DNA of 64,000 nt from Roseobacter sinensis. Its GTDB lineage: Bacteria; Pseudomonadota; Alphaproteobacteria; Rhodobacterales; Rhodobacteraceae. Position 1 is the stretch's first letter. Each line of letters starts with the position of its first letter. The position numbers were made by a program, and so were the translations under genes. Location: assembly GCF_025755255.1 (NCBI RefSeq), contig NZ_JALIEB010000002.1, positions 225,282-289,281 on the forward strand, in the 5' to 3' direction. Below, one piece after another: positions 48,724-58,238 of the stretch. The notes beneath the pieces are model-generated. The model saw nothing but the letters and a program-made list of their open reading frames with translations, made no database searches and was not told the origin of the DNA.

Positions 48724-49728
48724 ATGCCTCGGATCATGTGGGCAGGGGTGCTACTGGCGCTGGCCTGGGGCGGCTGGTGGCTCTGGGCGGCGGCAGCCGC
48801 TGAGCGGGCAGTCGAGCGTTGGGTTGCAGATCGCCGCGCCGAAGGCTGGCAGGCCGAGTATGCCCGCCTCGATCTTGGCGGTTTTCCTCTGCGGTTCGAC
48901 GCGGAGGTGCTGCTGCCGGCACTGGCCGATCCACAGACCGGTGTGGCACTGACCGCAAGCGCGCTTTCGGTCTCGGCCCCGGCGTGGTGGCCAGGGGACG
49001 TGACCGTGCTCCTGCCCGAAGACGCGATTACGCTGGCCAGCCCCGAGGGGCGGGCAACGCTGCTCATGCAGGGCGCGAGGGCAGACATGCAGCTGCGCCC
49101 CGGCGCGGCGCTCGAGCTGGAGCGGCTGGAGCTCGCATCGGGCCCGTGGTCCCTCGGCGGGCCGAATGGTCAGGTTCTCTTGGCCGAAGACCTCAGCATC
49201 ATCATGGAACAGGACCCGACAGAGCCGCGGCGCTATGTGCTGAGCGCAGGTGCCGCGGCCTTTCAGCCGGGTTCGGTGCCGCGCGCGGCGTTGCGGGTGC
49301 CCGAGAGCTGGCCGGTAAGTTTCGACAGTTTTACTCTGCAGATGCGGGCCGAGTTCGATCGGGTCTGGGACCGCCGCGCCGTCGAGGTGTCGCGCCCGCA
49401 ACCCAGGCGGATCGAGATTGCGCTGGCCGAAGCGGTCTGGGGCACCTTGGAGTTGCGGGCGGCTGCGGATCTGACGATCGATGCCGAGGGTGTGCCGGAA
49501 GGGACCCTGTCGCTCCAGGCGCGAAACTGGCAGCAGATTCTGACGCTGGCGGAGCGCGCCGGCCTCTTGCCCGCTGCACTGGTCCCGCAGGCGCAGAGCG
49601 TGCTGCAAGCGCTGGCTGCGGCCTCGGGCGATCCGCAGGCCATCGACGCCACACTCACCTTGCGCGACGGGCTCGTATTGCTGGGCTTCGTGCCGCTCGG
49701 ATCCGCACCGCGGATTATCTTGCGCTAG
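48724..49728 (+). CDS. DUF2125 domain-containing protein
   Basis: A 334-residue exported or membrane-anchored protein. The N-terminus has one hydrophobic segment (MWAGVLLALAWGGWWLWAAA, about 5-24), then a beta-rich body with the DUF2125 features LDLGGFPLRFDA and WWPGDVTVLLP. DUF2125 is an alphaproteobacterial family of unknown role. ATG 48724 follows AGAGG. It is convergent with the extensin-like gene, sharing the 4 bp CTAG that gives both stops. Confidence 0.88.
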   Translation: MPRIMWAGVLLALAWGGWWLWAAAAAERAVERWVADRRAEGWQAEYARLDLGGFPLRFDAEVLLPALADPQTGVALTASALSVSAPAWWPGDVTVLLPEDAITLASPEGRATLLMQGARADMQLRPGAALELERLELASGPWSLGGPNGQVLLAEDLSIIMEQDPTEPRRYVLSAGAAAFQPGSVPRAALRVPESWPVSFDSFTLQMRAEFDRVWDRRAVEVSRPQPRRIEIALAEAVWGTLELRAAADLTIDAEGVPEGTLSLQARNWQQILTLAERAGLLPAALVPQAQSVLQALAAASGDPQAIDATLTLRDGLVLLGFVPLGSAPRIILR

Positions 49729-50498
49729 CGGCAGTAGGTTCCGTTGCGGTAGCGCGCAGTATCAAAGTGAAAGTGATCGCGGTGGAAACTGTCGGCGTCG
49801 GGGCCGAGCACGGTTCCGAAGGGGCCGCAGGCGTCGCGGTGCATCCGGCGCAGAGCGCGGCTGGTGTCGCGCGCCGTCCAGCCCGTCAGCACCGAGATCG
49901 TGGACCCGTCGCGCAAAACGAAGCCGGAGATATCGATGGCGCGGCCCTTGCCGTGTTCGGAGATGCGTGCACCTGCTTTGTGGTTTCGGGTGCGGCAGAC
50001 GTAGTGCGCCGCGACCTTCAGGCTCGCGACGCCACCGCCCATCTTGCGCAATGTGGGCTTCACCGAGCCGTCCACCCAGGTTTTCAGCGCCTGTGCGGTG
50101 CCGCAGTCCATAACGGCACGCTGGCTGAGTGCGATATCCGACACCGCGCGCACCCGCACCGCCTGGGCCACGCCGCAGCCCGCGATGCGCCCGGGCACGG
50201 CGCCGACCACCTCGCCCTGGATCGCGGGATCGCCGCAGATGGCGCCCGCCGCGCGCAGCTTCTGGTGCCTGCGGATCAGCCGGCGGACCTCGCGCGTGCG
50301 CATCCGGGGCCGGAGCGAGACCGCCGGTGCCGTGCCGCGCAGCGTCGCCGCGCGTGGTGCGGCGGTGGAGATCGCGCCGGAGCCCTCGAGCGTAAGAGCG
50401 GCAGGCCGGTCCACCGGGCGCTTGGAGCTCTGGGGCACCTCAGCCGCCACCGTTCCTGCCAGAAGAAGCAGGAGCGCGCTCAGAACCCGGCGGGTCAC
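49725..50498 (-). CDS. Extensin family protein (extensin-like C-terminal domain)
   Basis: A 257-residue exported protein with signal peptide about 1-19 (RRVLSALLLLLAGTVAA). The C-terminal domain contains SEHGKGRAIDISGF and HRDHFHFDTARY, His/Asp patterns like the LAS-type peptidase metal site, plus paired cysteines (ICGDP, GCGVA, YVCRT, ACGPFG). Extensin-like proteins are thought to act on the cell wall but are uncharacterised. GTG 50498 overlaps the tyrA stop (GTGA), giving the order hisC-tyrA-extensin. Confidence 0.87.
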   Translation of the reverse strand: MTRRVLSALLLLLAGTVAAEVPQSSKRPVDRPAALTLEGSGAISTAAPRAATLRGTAPAVSLRPRMRTREVRRLIRRHQKLRAAGAICGDPAIQGEVVGAVPGRIAGCGVAQAVRVRAVSDIALSQRAVMDCGTAQALKTWVDGSVKPTLRKMGGGVASLKVAAHYVCRTRNHKAGARISEHGKGRAIDISGFVLRDGSTISVLTGWTARDTSRALRRMHRDACGPFGTVLGPDADSFHRDHFHFDTARYRNGTYCR

Positions 50499-51415
50499 GA
50501 CGAGGTTTTGGCGCGCCCGAAGTCCGGCGCGTCCGTGTCCTGCCCCGCCTCGATGATGCCGCGCCGGATCGCGCGGGTGCGGGTGAAATAGTCGTGCAGG
50601 TGATCGCCGTCGCCGGTGCGAATGGCCCTTTGCAGCGCAAAGAGCTCTTCGGTGAAGCGGCCGAGGATCTCCAGCGTCGCATCCTTGTTGGTGAGGAACA
50701 CGTCGCGCCACATCGTCGGATCGCTCGCGGCAATGCGGGTGAAGTCGCGGAAGCCGGCTGCCGAGTACTTGATCACCTCGCTGTCGGTCACCCGGCGCAA
50801 GTCATCGGCAACGCCGACCATCGTGTAGGCGATCAGGTGCGGCGCGTGGCTGGTCACTGCAAGCACCAGATCGTGGTGCTCGGCCTCCATCTCCTCGACA
50901 TTGCTGCCAAGGCCCTGCCAGAAGCGACGCAGCCGGGCGACGGCAGCAGGGTCGGTGCCTTCCGGCGGGACAAGCAGGCACCAGCGATTGTCAAAGAGCT
51001 CGGCAAAACCCGACTCCGGCCCCGAATGCTCGGTGCCCGCAAGCGGATGGCCCGGCACGAAATGGACATCTTCGGGCAGATGCGGACCGACGCTCTCGAT
51101 CACGTCGCGTTTGACCGATCCGACATCCGTCACGGTGGTACCCGGCTTGAGCGCGGGCGCGATCTCGGCCGCCACGGCGCCCATGACGCCCACGGGCACG
51201 GCCAGCACCACGAGGTCCGCATCCGCCACAGCTTCGGTGAGGCTGTCGCAGACACGATCGCAGAGCCCAATGCGGCGCGCCGTCGCTCGCGTAGCCTCGG
51301 AGCGCGCAAACCCCGTGACCTCGCCCGCCAGCCCGCGGCGTTTCATCGCCCAGAACATCGACGAGGCGATCAGCCCTAGCCCGATCAGGGCGACGCGGTT
51401 GTAAATGATACTCAT
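50495..51415 (-). CDS. tyrA: Prephenate/arogenate dehydrogenase
   Basis: TyrA-type NAD(P)-dependent dehydrogenase for tyrosine synthesis (306 residues, no chorismate mutase or ACT domain). The Rossmann loop is ALIGLGLIASSM; TDVGSVKRDVIE, FVPGHPLAGTEHSGPE and AVTSHAPHLIAYTMV are conserved catalytic/prephenate-binding segments. It overlaps hisC by four bases (ATGA), so an aminotransferase able to act on aromatic keto acids is co-translated with it. Confidence 0.95.
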   Translation of the reverse strand: MSIIYNRVALIGLGLIASSMFWAMKRRGLAGEVTGFARSEATRATARRIGLCDRVCDSLTEAVADADLVVLAVPVGVMGAVAAEIAPALKPGTTVTDVGSVKRDVIESVGPHLPEDVHFVPGHPLAGTEHSGPESGFAELFDNRWCLLVPPEGTDPAAVARLRRFWQGLGSNVEEMEAEHHDLVLAVTSHAPHLIAYTMVGVADDLRRVTDSEVIKYSAAGFRDFTRIAASDPTMWRDVFLTNKDATLEILGRFTEELFALQRAIRTGDGDHLHDYFTRTRAIRRGIIEAGQDTDAPDFGRAKTSS

Positions 51416-52497
51416 GCGGCCTGCCGAAAACTGGCGAGCGCGTCGAGCACGCGCGTAACATCTTCCGCACGGCCCACGGTGATCCGCAAAGCCTCGGGGA
51501 AGCCGTAGCCTTTCACGAGGCGCACGAGGATGCCTGCGGACTTCAGATGCGCATCCGCCGCCAGCGCCTCACCCTCATCGGCGAAGCACGCGAGTACGAA
51601 ATTGGCCTCGCTGTCGTCGCAGGCGATGCCCAGCTGCCGCAGGCCTCCGATCAGCCGCGCGCGCTGTTCGGCATTCTCGCGCAGGCAGATCTCGACAAAG
51701 CCGCGGTCGCGCATCGCGGCCTCCGCACCAGCGAGCGCCACGCTGGACATGTTGAAGGGGCCGCGGATGCGGTTCAGCACATCGATCACATGCTGGCTCG
51801 CGTATCCCCATCCGACGCGCAACCCGCCAAGCCCGTAGAGCTTGGAGAAGGTGCGGGTCATCGCGACGTTGGCCCGCGCGGTCACCAGGGCGGCGCCGCC
51901 ATCATAGCCGGCGAAAAACTCTGCATAGGCGCCATCGAGCACCAGCAGGCACTGCTCTGGCAGCGCATCCGCGAGCCGGGTCAGCTCGGCCATGTCCAGC
52001 GCCGTACCGGTGGGATTGGCCGGATTGGCAATATAGATCAGCCGGGTGGCCGGGGTGACATGGCGCAGCAACAGATCGACATCGATGCGGCGCTCGCGCT
52101 CCGGCGCCACCACCGGGGTCGCACCCGCCGAGAGCGCAAAGATCCGATAGAGCCCAAATCCGTGCTCGGTGTAAAGCACCTCGTCACCCGGACCGGCAAA
52201 GGCCATGGCGAGCAGTGTCAGGATCTCGTCCGAGCCGACACCGCAGATGATCCGATCGGCATCAAGCCCGTGCACCTCGGCAATCGCAGTGCGCAGGGCT
52301 GCATGATCGGTCGGCGGATAGCGGTGCAGCGAGAGGGCGGCCGCGGCCACCGCCTCGGCCACCTTGGGGCTTGCGCCAAGAGGGTTCTCGTTCGAGCTCA
52401 GCTTGAGCGGGTCTGCCTGCCCTTCAATCCGGGAGGCACCGCCCTGGTAGAGGGCGATGTCCATGATACCGGGCTGGGCGCGCATATCTGTCATCAT
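51412..52497 (-). CDS. hisC: Histidinol-phosphate / aromatic aminotransferase
   Basis: A 361-residue fold type I PLP aminotransferase. It has KLSSNENPLGASPKV, GVGSDEILTLLAMAF, IANPANPTGTALD, DGAYAEF and the PLP-lysine TRTFSKLYGLGGLRVGWGY. HisC makes histidinol phosphate; beside tyrA it probably also serves aromatic amino acid synthesis. ATG 52497 follows GGAGACCACCCG. Confidence 0.94.
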   Translation of the reverse strand: MMTDMRAQPGIMDIALYQGGASRIEGQADPLKLSSNENPLGASPKVAEAVAAAALSLHRYPPTDHAALRTAIAEVHGLDADRIICGVGSDEILTLLAMAFAGPGDEVLYTEHGFGLYRIFALSAGATPVVAPERERRIDVDLLLRHVTPATRLIYIANPANPTGTALDMAELTRLADALPEQCLLVLDGAYAEFFAGYDGGAALVTARANVAMTRTFSKLYGLGGLRVGWGYASQHVIDVLNRIRGPFNMSSVALAGAEAAMRDRGFVEICLRENAEQRARLIGGLRQLGIACDDSEANFVLACFADEGEALAADAHLKSAGILVRLVKGYGFPEALRITVGRAEDVTRVLDALASFRQAA

Positions 52498-52601
52498 CGG
52501 GTGGTCTCCTGTCCGGCGGACATTAGCGGGGTGCTGCGCGCTCTGCCACCACCAACTCGCCTCTCGCCGCACCCTCCACCCGCAATCCCGGCGCGTCGCA
52601 C

Positions 52602-52629
52602 AAAAAGGGCCCGGTGACCCGAGCCCTTT
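52602..52629 (-). terminator. Intrinsic terminator after the VPLPA-CTERM gene
   Basis: AAAGGGCCCGG (52604-52614) pairs with CCGAGCCCTTT (52619-52629) with one wobble; on the minus strand TTTTTG follows. Confidence 0.85.
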
Positions 52630-52650
52630 CAGAACGATATGATGGGAGGA

Positions 52651-53379
52651 TCAGGCGGCTTTTGACCGGCGCCGCCCGGCCCAACCAAGACCACCGATCG
52701 CAGCACCCAGCAGCAGCACGGAGGCCGGCAGCGGCACAGCCGAGACTTCAATACCGTCCACCGAGAAGCCGTCATTCAGCCGGTACTGCTGACCCCCGGA
52801 GGTGGTGAAGTTCCCGAGGATGATTTCCGCCGAGCTGATCTTCTGACCGAAGTCGATCTCCACCACCCGTGCATTGCCGTTGGGCAGCTTGCCGCCAGTG
52901 CGCAGCTCTTTCGTCTGGCCGCCAGCGATGATGCGCAGGAACGCGCCCACATCGCTGCCATCGTTCAGAACAAAGGAGACCTTGCTGAAGAGGCTGCCGG
53001 TGTCGACCATCCACTTCATGCCCCAGGTGTCGTTGCTGTCAAGGAACCACGACCCGCCTTGTGGGACTGTGTTGGTCCGACCGAAGAGCGTGCCGTCACG
53101 CAGCGCCAGCTCGGTCCCGGTGCCGATCACGGAACCGCCGGTGCCGGTACCGCCCAGCGACTCGAACGTGCCGACGGCGGTGGACAGCGAAGCACCCACC
53201 TCGCCTTCACCCATGCTGCCACCAAGCGCTTCGAAGTCTTCCCCCGTTGTGCCCGCGGCGCCGAGGCTGCTGTTATAGTTGCCGGCATCAAATGTGGTGA
53301 CAGTGATGGTTGCGGCATTTGCGCCAAAGGCGCAGGCCAGTGTCAGGGCCGCAGCGCCCGCCAATTTCCAGATACTCAT
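52651..53379 (-). CDS. VPLPA-CTERM sorting domain protein
   Basis: A 242-residue secreted protein with signal peptide about 1-22 (ALTLACAFGANA), a Gly/Thr/Ser-rich beta body, and a C-terminal sorting signal: VPLPAS, a hydrophobic helix (VLLLGAAIGGLGWAG) and an RRRSKAA basic end. PEP-CTERM-like proteins of this kind are processed by exosortase-type machinery in species making exopolysaccharide. The body has no enzymatic motif; it may be a surface or biofilm protein. It is monocistronic with its own terminator. Confidence 0.9.
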   Translation of the reverse strand: MSIWKLAGAAALTLACAFGANAATITVTTFDAGNYNSSLGAAGTTGEDFEALGGSMGEGEVGASLSTAVGTFESLGGTGTGGSVIGTGTELALRDGTLFGRTNTVPQGGSWFLDSNDTWGMKWMVDTGSLFSKVSFVLNDGSDVGAFLRIIAGGQTKELRTGGKLPNGNARVVEIDFGQKISSAEIILGNFTTSGGQQYRLNDGFSVDGIEVSAVPLPASVLLLGAAIGGLGWAGRRRSKAA

Positions 53380-53561
53380 TACTCACTCCGCAAAATTTTA
53401 TGCTATTTTTCCTCAAACCGGATATATTGCGCGGATCGCCGGGTCAAGCGGGTTTCCGCCGAACAGACTGTTTCCAACGTTGCGTCACTTGACATCGCTT
53501 CGGCGATCTTCGACGTGCGCCTCGGCTTGCGCGCCCGGCAGCCCCATGCAACGCTTGGCTC

Positions 53562-54182
53562 ATGACGCAGAGCGCATCCGACCTCGCCGCACGCTATACC
53601 GCAGCTGCCCCGAAGTGGTCCGACAAGATGCGGGCTCTGGGTTACTTCGACGGCTATCTGGGGTTTCTGGCGGACCGGGCGGAGGTGCCTGCGGCGGGTG
53701 CGTCGGTCGTAGATGTGGGGACCGGCACAGGCGCTTTTGCAGAGGCTTGGGCGGCCCTTCACGAGGCGCCCGCGCGGATGGTGCTGCTGGATCCGTCAGC
53801 GGCCATGCTCGAAGTCGCACATGGTGCATTGCTCCGCCGCGGGGTCGTGGCGGAGCCCCGTCATACCGGCCTTGAGACGGCGGCGTCGGACCACTTCGAT
53901 ATCATTCTCGCAGCTCATGTGATCGAGCATTTCGATGCGCCCTGCACAGCGCTTTCGGCCATGCGACGTCTGGCGCGCCCGGGGGCGCGGCTCTTTCTGG
54001 TGGTCTCCAAACCGCATTGGTGCAATGTGATCATCTGGCTGCAATGGCGTCACCGGACCTTCCGGCCCGACGAAATCACCGGCCTGTTGCAGGCGGCCGG
54101 TTTCGAGGTGGAGGCGCGACACCGCTTCCCCTCGGGCCCACCGTCGCGCACCAGCTTTGCGCTCGTGGCGCGTGCGGTGTGA
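53562..54182 (+). CDS. Class I SAM-dependent methyltransferase
   Basis: A 206-residue methyltransferase with SAM motif I VVDVGTGTGAF, motif II MVLLDPSAAML, motif IV FDIILAAHVIEHF and RRLARPGARLFLVV. The pattern fits small type 11/12 enzymes; the substrate is unknown. It faces rpsD and shares the bidirectional hairpin at 54186-54216. Confidence 0.85.
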   Translation: MTQSASDLAARYTAAAPKWSDKMRALGYFDGYLGFLADRAEVPAAGASVVDVGTGTGAFAEAWAALHEAPARMVLLDPSAAMLEVAHGALLRRGVVAEPRHTGLETAASDHFDIILAAHVIEHFDAPCTALSAMRRLARPGARLFLVVSKPHWCNVIIWLQWRHRTFRPDEITGLLQAAGFEVEARHRFPSGPPSRTSFALVARAV

Positions 54183-54185
54183 ACG

Positions 54186-54216
54186 AAAAAACCGCGCCGT
54201 AAGATCCGGCGCGGTC
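54186..54216 (-). terminator. Intrinsic terminator of rpsD, possibly bidirectional
   Basis: ACCGCGCCG (54191-54199) and CGGCGCGGT (54207-54215) form a perfect 9-bp stem, followed on the minus strand by TTTTTCG. It also lies 4 bp after the methyltransferase stop. Confidence 0.85.
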
Positions 54217-54241
54217 TTCAAGGTCAGCGCGACGAAGCGCT

Positions 54242-54862
54242 TTAGTTCTTCGCGTAGAATTCGACGACCAGGTTCGGCTCCATCATCACCGGATAGGGCA
54301 CGTCGCCCAGCGTCGGCGTGCGCACGAAGGTCGCGGCCATCTTCGAGTGATCGGCTTCGATGTAGTCCGGCACGTCACGCTCGGGCAGCTGTGTTGCCTC
54401 AATGAGTGCCGCCATCTGCTTGGAGCGGTCACGCACTTCGATCACATCGCCCTCTTTCACGCGGTAGGAGGGGATATTCACAATCTTGCCGTTCACCCGC
54501 ACGTGCTTGTGGTTCACGAACTGACGCGCCGCGAAGACGGTCGGCACGAATTTCGCGCGGTAGACTACGGCGTCGAGCCGACGCTCGAGCAGGCCGATCA
54601 GGTTTTCACCGGTGTCGCCCTTCACACGCTCGGCTTCAGCGTAGATGCGGCGGAATTGCTTCTCTGTCAGATCGCCGTAGTAGCCTTTCAGCTTCTGCTT
54701 GGCGCGCAACTGGATGCCGAAATCCGAAAGCTTGCCCTTGCGGCGCTGGCCGTGCTGGCCGGGGCCGTATTCGCGGCGGTTCACGGGGGACTTCGGACGA
54801 CCCCAGATGTTTTCACCCATGCGGCGGTCGATCTTGTACTTGGCAGCGGTGCGTTTGGTCAC
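54242..54862 (-). CDS. rpsD: 30S ribosomal protein S4
   Basis: S4 nucleates 30S assembly on 16S rRNA. The 206-residue protein is family length: [20 protein letters not shown] at the start, [20 protein letters not shown], and the S4 RNA-binding domain ([32 protein letters not shown]). It lacks the zinc-type cysteines of some S4 forms. GTG 54862 follows GGAGATCAGCT. It is a single-gene unit with its own promoter and terminator. Confidence 0.98.
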   Translation of the reverse strand: MTKRTAAKYKIDRRMGENIWGRPKSPVNRREYGPGQHGQRRKGKLSDFGIQLRAKQKLKGYYGDLTEKQFRRIYAEAERVKGDTGENLIGLLERRLDAVVYRAKFVPTVFAARQFVNHKHVRVNGKIVNIPSYRVKEGDVIEVRDRSKQMAALIEATQLPERDVPDYIEADHSKMAATFVRTPTLGDVPYPVMMEPNLVVEFYAKN

Positions 54863-55200
54863 AGCTGATCTCCTTCGATATGGGCCCGATGCACGGGCAT
54901 GAAGGGCGTTGTCCTCTGGCTTAAAGCCCGACAGGCATCCCCTTGCGGGGGCCGCCAACACCAATGAAGCCGCGCTTATACTGAGCCCCAAGGCAGAGTC
55001 AACGCCCCTTCGGCTTGCGGGCGCCTTGGCACCAGCTTTGCGCGCGCGGGCGGCAAACGATCCGTCTTCATGTTTGCCAATTGTTCACCATATTTTTCAA
55101 AGGGTTAAATCTAATCTAAATTAGAACAAAATGAGAATATTTACGCGATTTTAGCAATTTTGCCCACAAAGTGACCCGGTCGAAACAGTGCGAGGGTCCC
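54863..55200. other. 338-bp intergenic region between rpsD and the EAL gene
   Basis: It contains the rpsD promoter (54975-55002) and a leader of about 105 nt with short GC hairpins (GGGCTTTAAGCC; CCCCCGCAAGGGG), which could serve S4 feedback control. The right half (55080-55165) is very AT-rich and includes the dyad TCTAAATTAGA, likely the promoter region of the EAL gene. No gene was found. Confidence 0.5.
54975..55002 (-). promoter_or_regulatory. Sigma70 promoter of rpsD
   Basis: On the minus strand TTGACT (55002-54997), 16 bases, TATAAG (54980-54975). Both boxes are near consensus. Confidence 0.7.
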
Positions 55201-56043
55201 ATGTCCGGATCGAGAAGAAGACGATTGGCAGATGTTCCCCCGGGCGCGGAAAACCCGCTTCAGTTTGCGCTCTCTCAGCGCGACCGGAATACGATCGGGA
55301 TGGTCGAGGAGGCGATCAGGCACAAGCAGGTTTTGCTGGCGTTTCAGCCGGTGATGCAGGCGCGGGCTCCGGACAAGATCGCATTCTATGAGGGTCTGAT
55401 CCGCGTGCTCGACTCGACCGGCCGGGTCATCCCCGCCATCGACTTCATGGATACGATCGAGAACACGGAGCTGGGGCGCCAGTTGGACACGCTGGCACTC
55501 GGGCTCGGCCTGCGCGCGCTGAATGACAACCCCAGCTTGCGGCTGTCCATCAACATGTCGGCCCGCTCGATCGGCTATCGGCAGTGGAACCGGACGCTGG
55601 ACCGCTGGCTGACCCGGAACCCTCTGATTGCCGAGCGCTTGATCCTGGAAATCACCGAGAGCTCGGCCATGCTCGTCCCCGAGCTTGTGGTCGACTTCAT
55701 GGACCGTTTGCAGATCGAGGGGATCTGCTTTGCCATGGATGATTTCGGGGCAGGCTACACCGCCCTGCGGTACTTCAAGGATTTCTACTTCGACATTCTC
55801 AAGATCGACGGCCAATTCGTTCAAGGCATCGCAAATGATCCGGACAACCAGGCGCTGACGGCGGCGCTCGTTTCGATCGCGAAGCATTTCGACATGCTCA
55901 CCGTCGCGGAGTTCGTCGAGACCAAGGAGGATGCCGCAACCCTGATCAATCTCGGGGTGGACTGCCTGCAAGGTTTCTACTTCTCCGCCGCCTCGACGCG
56001 GCCACACTGGCTGCGGCCCGCGGATACGCAAAAAGCCATCTGA
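55201..56043 (+). CDS. EAL domain cyclic-di-GMP phosphodiesterase
   Basis: A 280-residue cytoplasmic EAL protein with no GGDEF, PAS or membrane region. The catalytic set is present: the Glu of FYEGLIR (EGL in place of EAL), Asn in SINMSARS, EITES, DDFGAGYTALRY, DILKIDG, EFVETKED and the final QGFYF. It should hydrolyse c-di-GMP to pGpG. ATG 55201 follows GAGGG; a GTG at 55171 is in frame but the extension looks non-family. No cognate cyclase is nearby. Confidence 0.9.
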   Translation: MSGSRRRRLADVPPGAENPLQFALSQRDRNTIGMVEEAIRHKQVLLAFQPVMQARAPDKIAFYEGLIRVLDSTGRVIPAIDFMDTIENTELGRQLDTLALGLGLRALNDNPSLRLSINMSARSIGYRQWNRTLDRWLTRNPLIAERLILEITESSAMLVPELVVDFMDRLQIEGICFAMDDFGAGYTALRYFKDFYFDILKIDGQFVQGIANDPDNQALTAALVSIAKHFDMLTVAEFVETKEDAATLINLGVDCLQGFYFSAASTRPHWLRPADTQKAI

Positions 56044-56192
56044 CCGGGACCACGGACCGGACCGGCCATCTGGTTGCCGCGCTGATGCGAATGCGGTATG
56101 CACCGAACCATGAGAGGTGAGGGGGTTGGGGCCCTTCGGACCGGGGCCCGGTGAGAACACCCCTTTGCCAGAACTGGTAAAGGACACACCAC

Positions 56193-57368
56193 ATGACGAA
56201 TGTCGTTATCGCATCCGCAGCCCGAACCGCCGTTGGCAGTTTCGGCGGCGCCTTCGCAACCACGCCCGCCCATGATCTCGGCGCAGCCGTCCTGAAGGAA
56301 GTGGTGGCGCGCGCAGGTGTCGACCCGTCGGAAGTGTCCGAAACGATCCTCGGCCAGGTGCTGACGGCAGCGCAGGGCCAGAACCCTGCACGTCAGGCGC
56401 ATATCAATGCGGGGCTGCCCCAGGACAGCGCGGCCTGGACGATCAACCAGGTCTGCGGCTCGGGCCTACGCTCGGTTGCGCTGGCCGCACAACATATCCA
56501 ATTGGGGGATGCGGATATCGTCGCAGCCGGCGGGCAGGAGAACATGACCCTGTCGCCCCACGCGGCACCGCTGCGCGCCGGGCACAAGATGGGTGACATC
56601 AAGTACATCGACACGATGATCCGCGACGGCCTGTGGGACGCTTTCAATGGGTACCACATGGGGCAAACCGCCGAAAACGTGGCCGAAAAATGGCAGATCA
56701 ACCGTGAGCAACAGGATGAGTTCGCTGTTGCGTCCCAGAACAAGGCCGAAGCCGCGCAGAAGGCGGGGAAGTTTGCAGACGAGATCGTGGCCTTCACTGT
56801 GAAGGGCCGCAAAGGCGACACCGTGGTCGAGCAGGACGAATACATTCGCCACGGCGCGACCATCGAAGCCATGCAAAAGCTGCGCCCCGCCTTCGCAAAG
56901 GATGGCTCTGTCACTGCGGCGAATGCCTCGGGCCTGAATGATGGCGCGGCGGCCGCTTTGATGATGTCAGCCGATGAAGCAGAAAAACGCGGCATCGAGC
57001 CGCTGGCGCGGATCGCCAGCTATGCAACGGTGGGCCTCGATCCGTCGATCATGGGCGCCGGCCCGATCTACGCCAGCCGCAAGGCGTTGGAGAAGGCTGG
57101 CTGGAAAGCTGAAGACCTTGACCTGGTAGAGGCGAATGAAGCCTTCGCGGCCCAGGCCTGCGCGGTGAACAAGGACATGGGCTGGAACCCCGAGATCGTG
57201 AACGTGAACGGTGGCGCGATCGCCATCGGCCACCCGATCGGCGCGTCAGGCGCGCGCATCCTGAACACGCTGCTCTTCGAGATGAAGCGGCGCGACGCGA
57301 AAAAGGGTCTCGCGACGCTTTGCATTGGCGGCGGCATGGGCGTGGCCATGTGCCTTGAGCGTCCCTGA
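56193..57368 (+). CDS. phaA: Acetyl-CoA C-acetyltransferase (beta-ketothiolase)
   Basis: Condenses two acetyl-CoA to acetoacetyl-CoA, the first step of poly-3-hydroxybutyrate synthesis. The 391-residue thiolase has the nucleophile Cys in [13 protein letters not shown], the signature [20 protein letters not shown] and the catalytic [10 protein letters not shown]. It is followed by phaB 126 bp later, with a striking dyad in between. Confidence 0.96.
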   Translation: MTNVVIASAARTAVGSFGGAFATTPAHDLGAAVLKEVVARAGVDPSEVSETILGQVLTAAQGQNPARQAHINAGLPQDSAAWTINQVCGSGLRSVALAAQHIQLGDADIVAAGGQENMTLSPHAAPLRAGHKMGDIKYIDTMIRDGLWDAFNGYHMGQTAENVAEKWQINREQQDEFAVASQNKAEAAQKAGKFADEIVAFTVKGRKGDTVVEQDEYIRHGATIEAMQKLRPAFAKDGSVTAANASGLNDGAAAALMMSADEAEKRGIEPLARIASYATVGLDPSIMGAGPIYASRKALEKAGWKAEDLDLVEANEAFAAQACAVNKDMGWNPEIVNVNGGAIAIGHPIGASGARILNTLLFEMKRRDAKKGLATLCIGGGMGVAMCLERP

Positions 57369-57412
57369 TCTGCGGCAGGGCGGCGCCGGCTGACCCATGC
57401 GCTGCCCAAATC

Positions 57413-57454
57413 CTGAAAATGAGCGCGCAACAATGTTGCGCATCTCATTTTCAG
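57413..57454. repeat. 42-bp interrupted palindrome between phaA and phaB
   Basis: CTGAAAATGAG (57413-57423) and CTCATTTTCAG (57444-57454) are perfect arms; inside them GCGCAAC (57425-57431) and GTTGCGC (57435-57441) form a second dyad around AAT. Only C versus AT break the stem. There is no U-tract. The inner TTGCGCAA-like half-sites recall operators of PhaR-type PHB regulators, but no binding data are at hand. Confidence 0.7.
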
Positions 57455-57494
57455 TGCGTAACAAGATTATCAGAAAAACTATGGAGGATCCCCT

Positions 57495-58217
57495 ATGTCC
57501 CGTGTCGCCCTAGTCACCGGAGGCAGCCGAGGTATCGGTGCCTCGATTTCCAACGCTCTGAAAGATGCCGGCTATACCGTGGCCGCCACCTATGCCGGCA
57601 ACGACGAAGCCGCTGCGAAGTTCACCGACGAGACGGGTATCAAAACATACAAGTGGAACGTCGCAGACTATGACGCTTGCAAAGAGGGGATCGCAGGGGT
57701 CGAGGCGGATCTGGGGCCTATTGAGATCGTTGTGGCCAACGCCGGGATCACCCGCGATGCGCCCTTCCACAGAATGACACCCGAGCAATGGCAAGAGGTG
57801 ATCGACACCAACCTGACCGGGGTCTTCAACACCGTACACCCGATTTGGCCGGGCATGCGCGAGCGCAAGTTCGGGCGGGTGATCGTGATCAGCTCGATCA
57901 ACGGCCAGAAGGGGCAGTTCGCCCAAGTGAACTATGCTGCGACCAAGGCGGGCGATCTGGGCATTGTGAAGTCTCTGGCGCAAGAGGGCGCGCGCGCAGG
58001 CATCACAGCAAACGCGATTTGCCCCGGTTACATCGCAACCGACATGGTGATGGCCGTTCCGGAGAAAGTGCGCGAGTCGATCATCGCTCAGATCCCCGCC
58101 GGCCGGCTGGGTGAGCCGGAAGAGATCGCCCGCTGCGTCGTCTTCCTCGCCTCGGATGACTCCGGGTTCATCAACGGCTCCACCATTTCAGCAAACGGGG
58201 CGCAGTTCTTCGTATGA
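57495..58217 (+). CDS. phaB: Acetoacetyl-CoA reductase
   Basis: NADPH-dependent reduction of acetoacetyl-CoA to (R)-3-hydroxybutyryl-CoA. The 240-residue SDR has TGGSRGIGASI (cofactor loop), NAGITRD, ISSINGQKGQFAQVNYAATK (Ser-Tyr-Lys catalytic set) and CPGYIATDM. The ATG follows GGAGG. With phaA it supplies PHB monomer; no phaC synthase or phasin gene is in the window. Confidence 0.96.
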   Translation: MSRVALVTGGSRGIGASISNALKDAGYTVAATYAGNDEAAAKFTDETGIKTYKWNVADYDACKEGIAGVEADLGPIEIVVANAGITRDAPFHRMTPEQWQEVIDTNLTGVFNTVHPIWPGMRERKFGRVIVISSINGQKGQFAQVNYAATKAGDLGIVKSLAQEGARAGITANAICPGYIATDMVMAVPEKVRESIIAQIPAGRLGEPEEIARCVVFLASDDSGFINGSTISANGAQFFV

Positions 58218-58238
58218 GCGCCCGGGCCATCGGACAGA

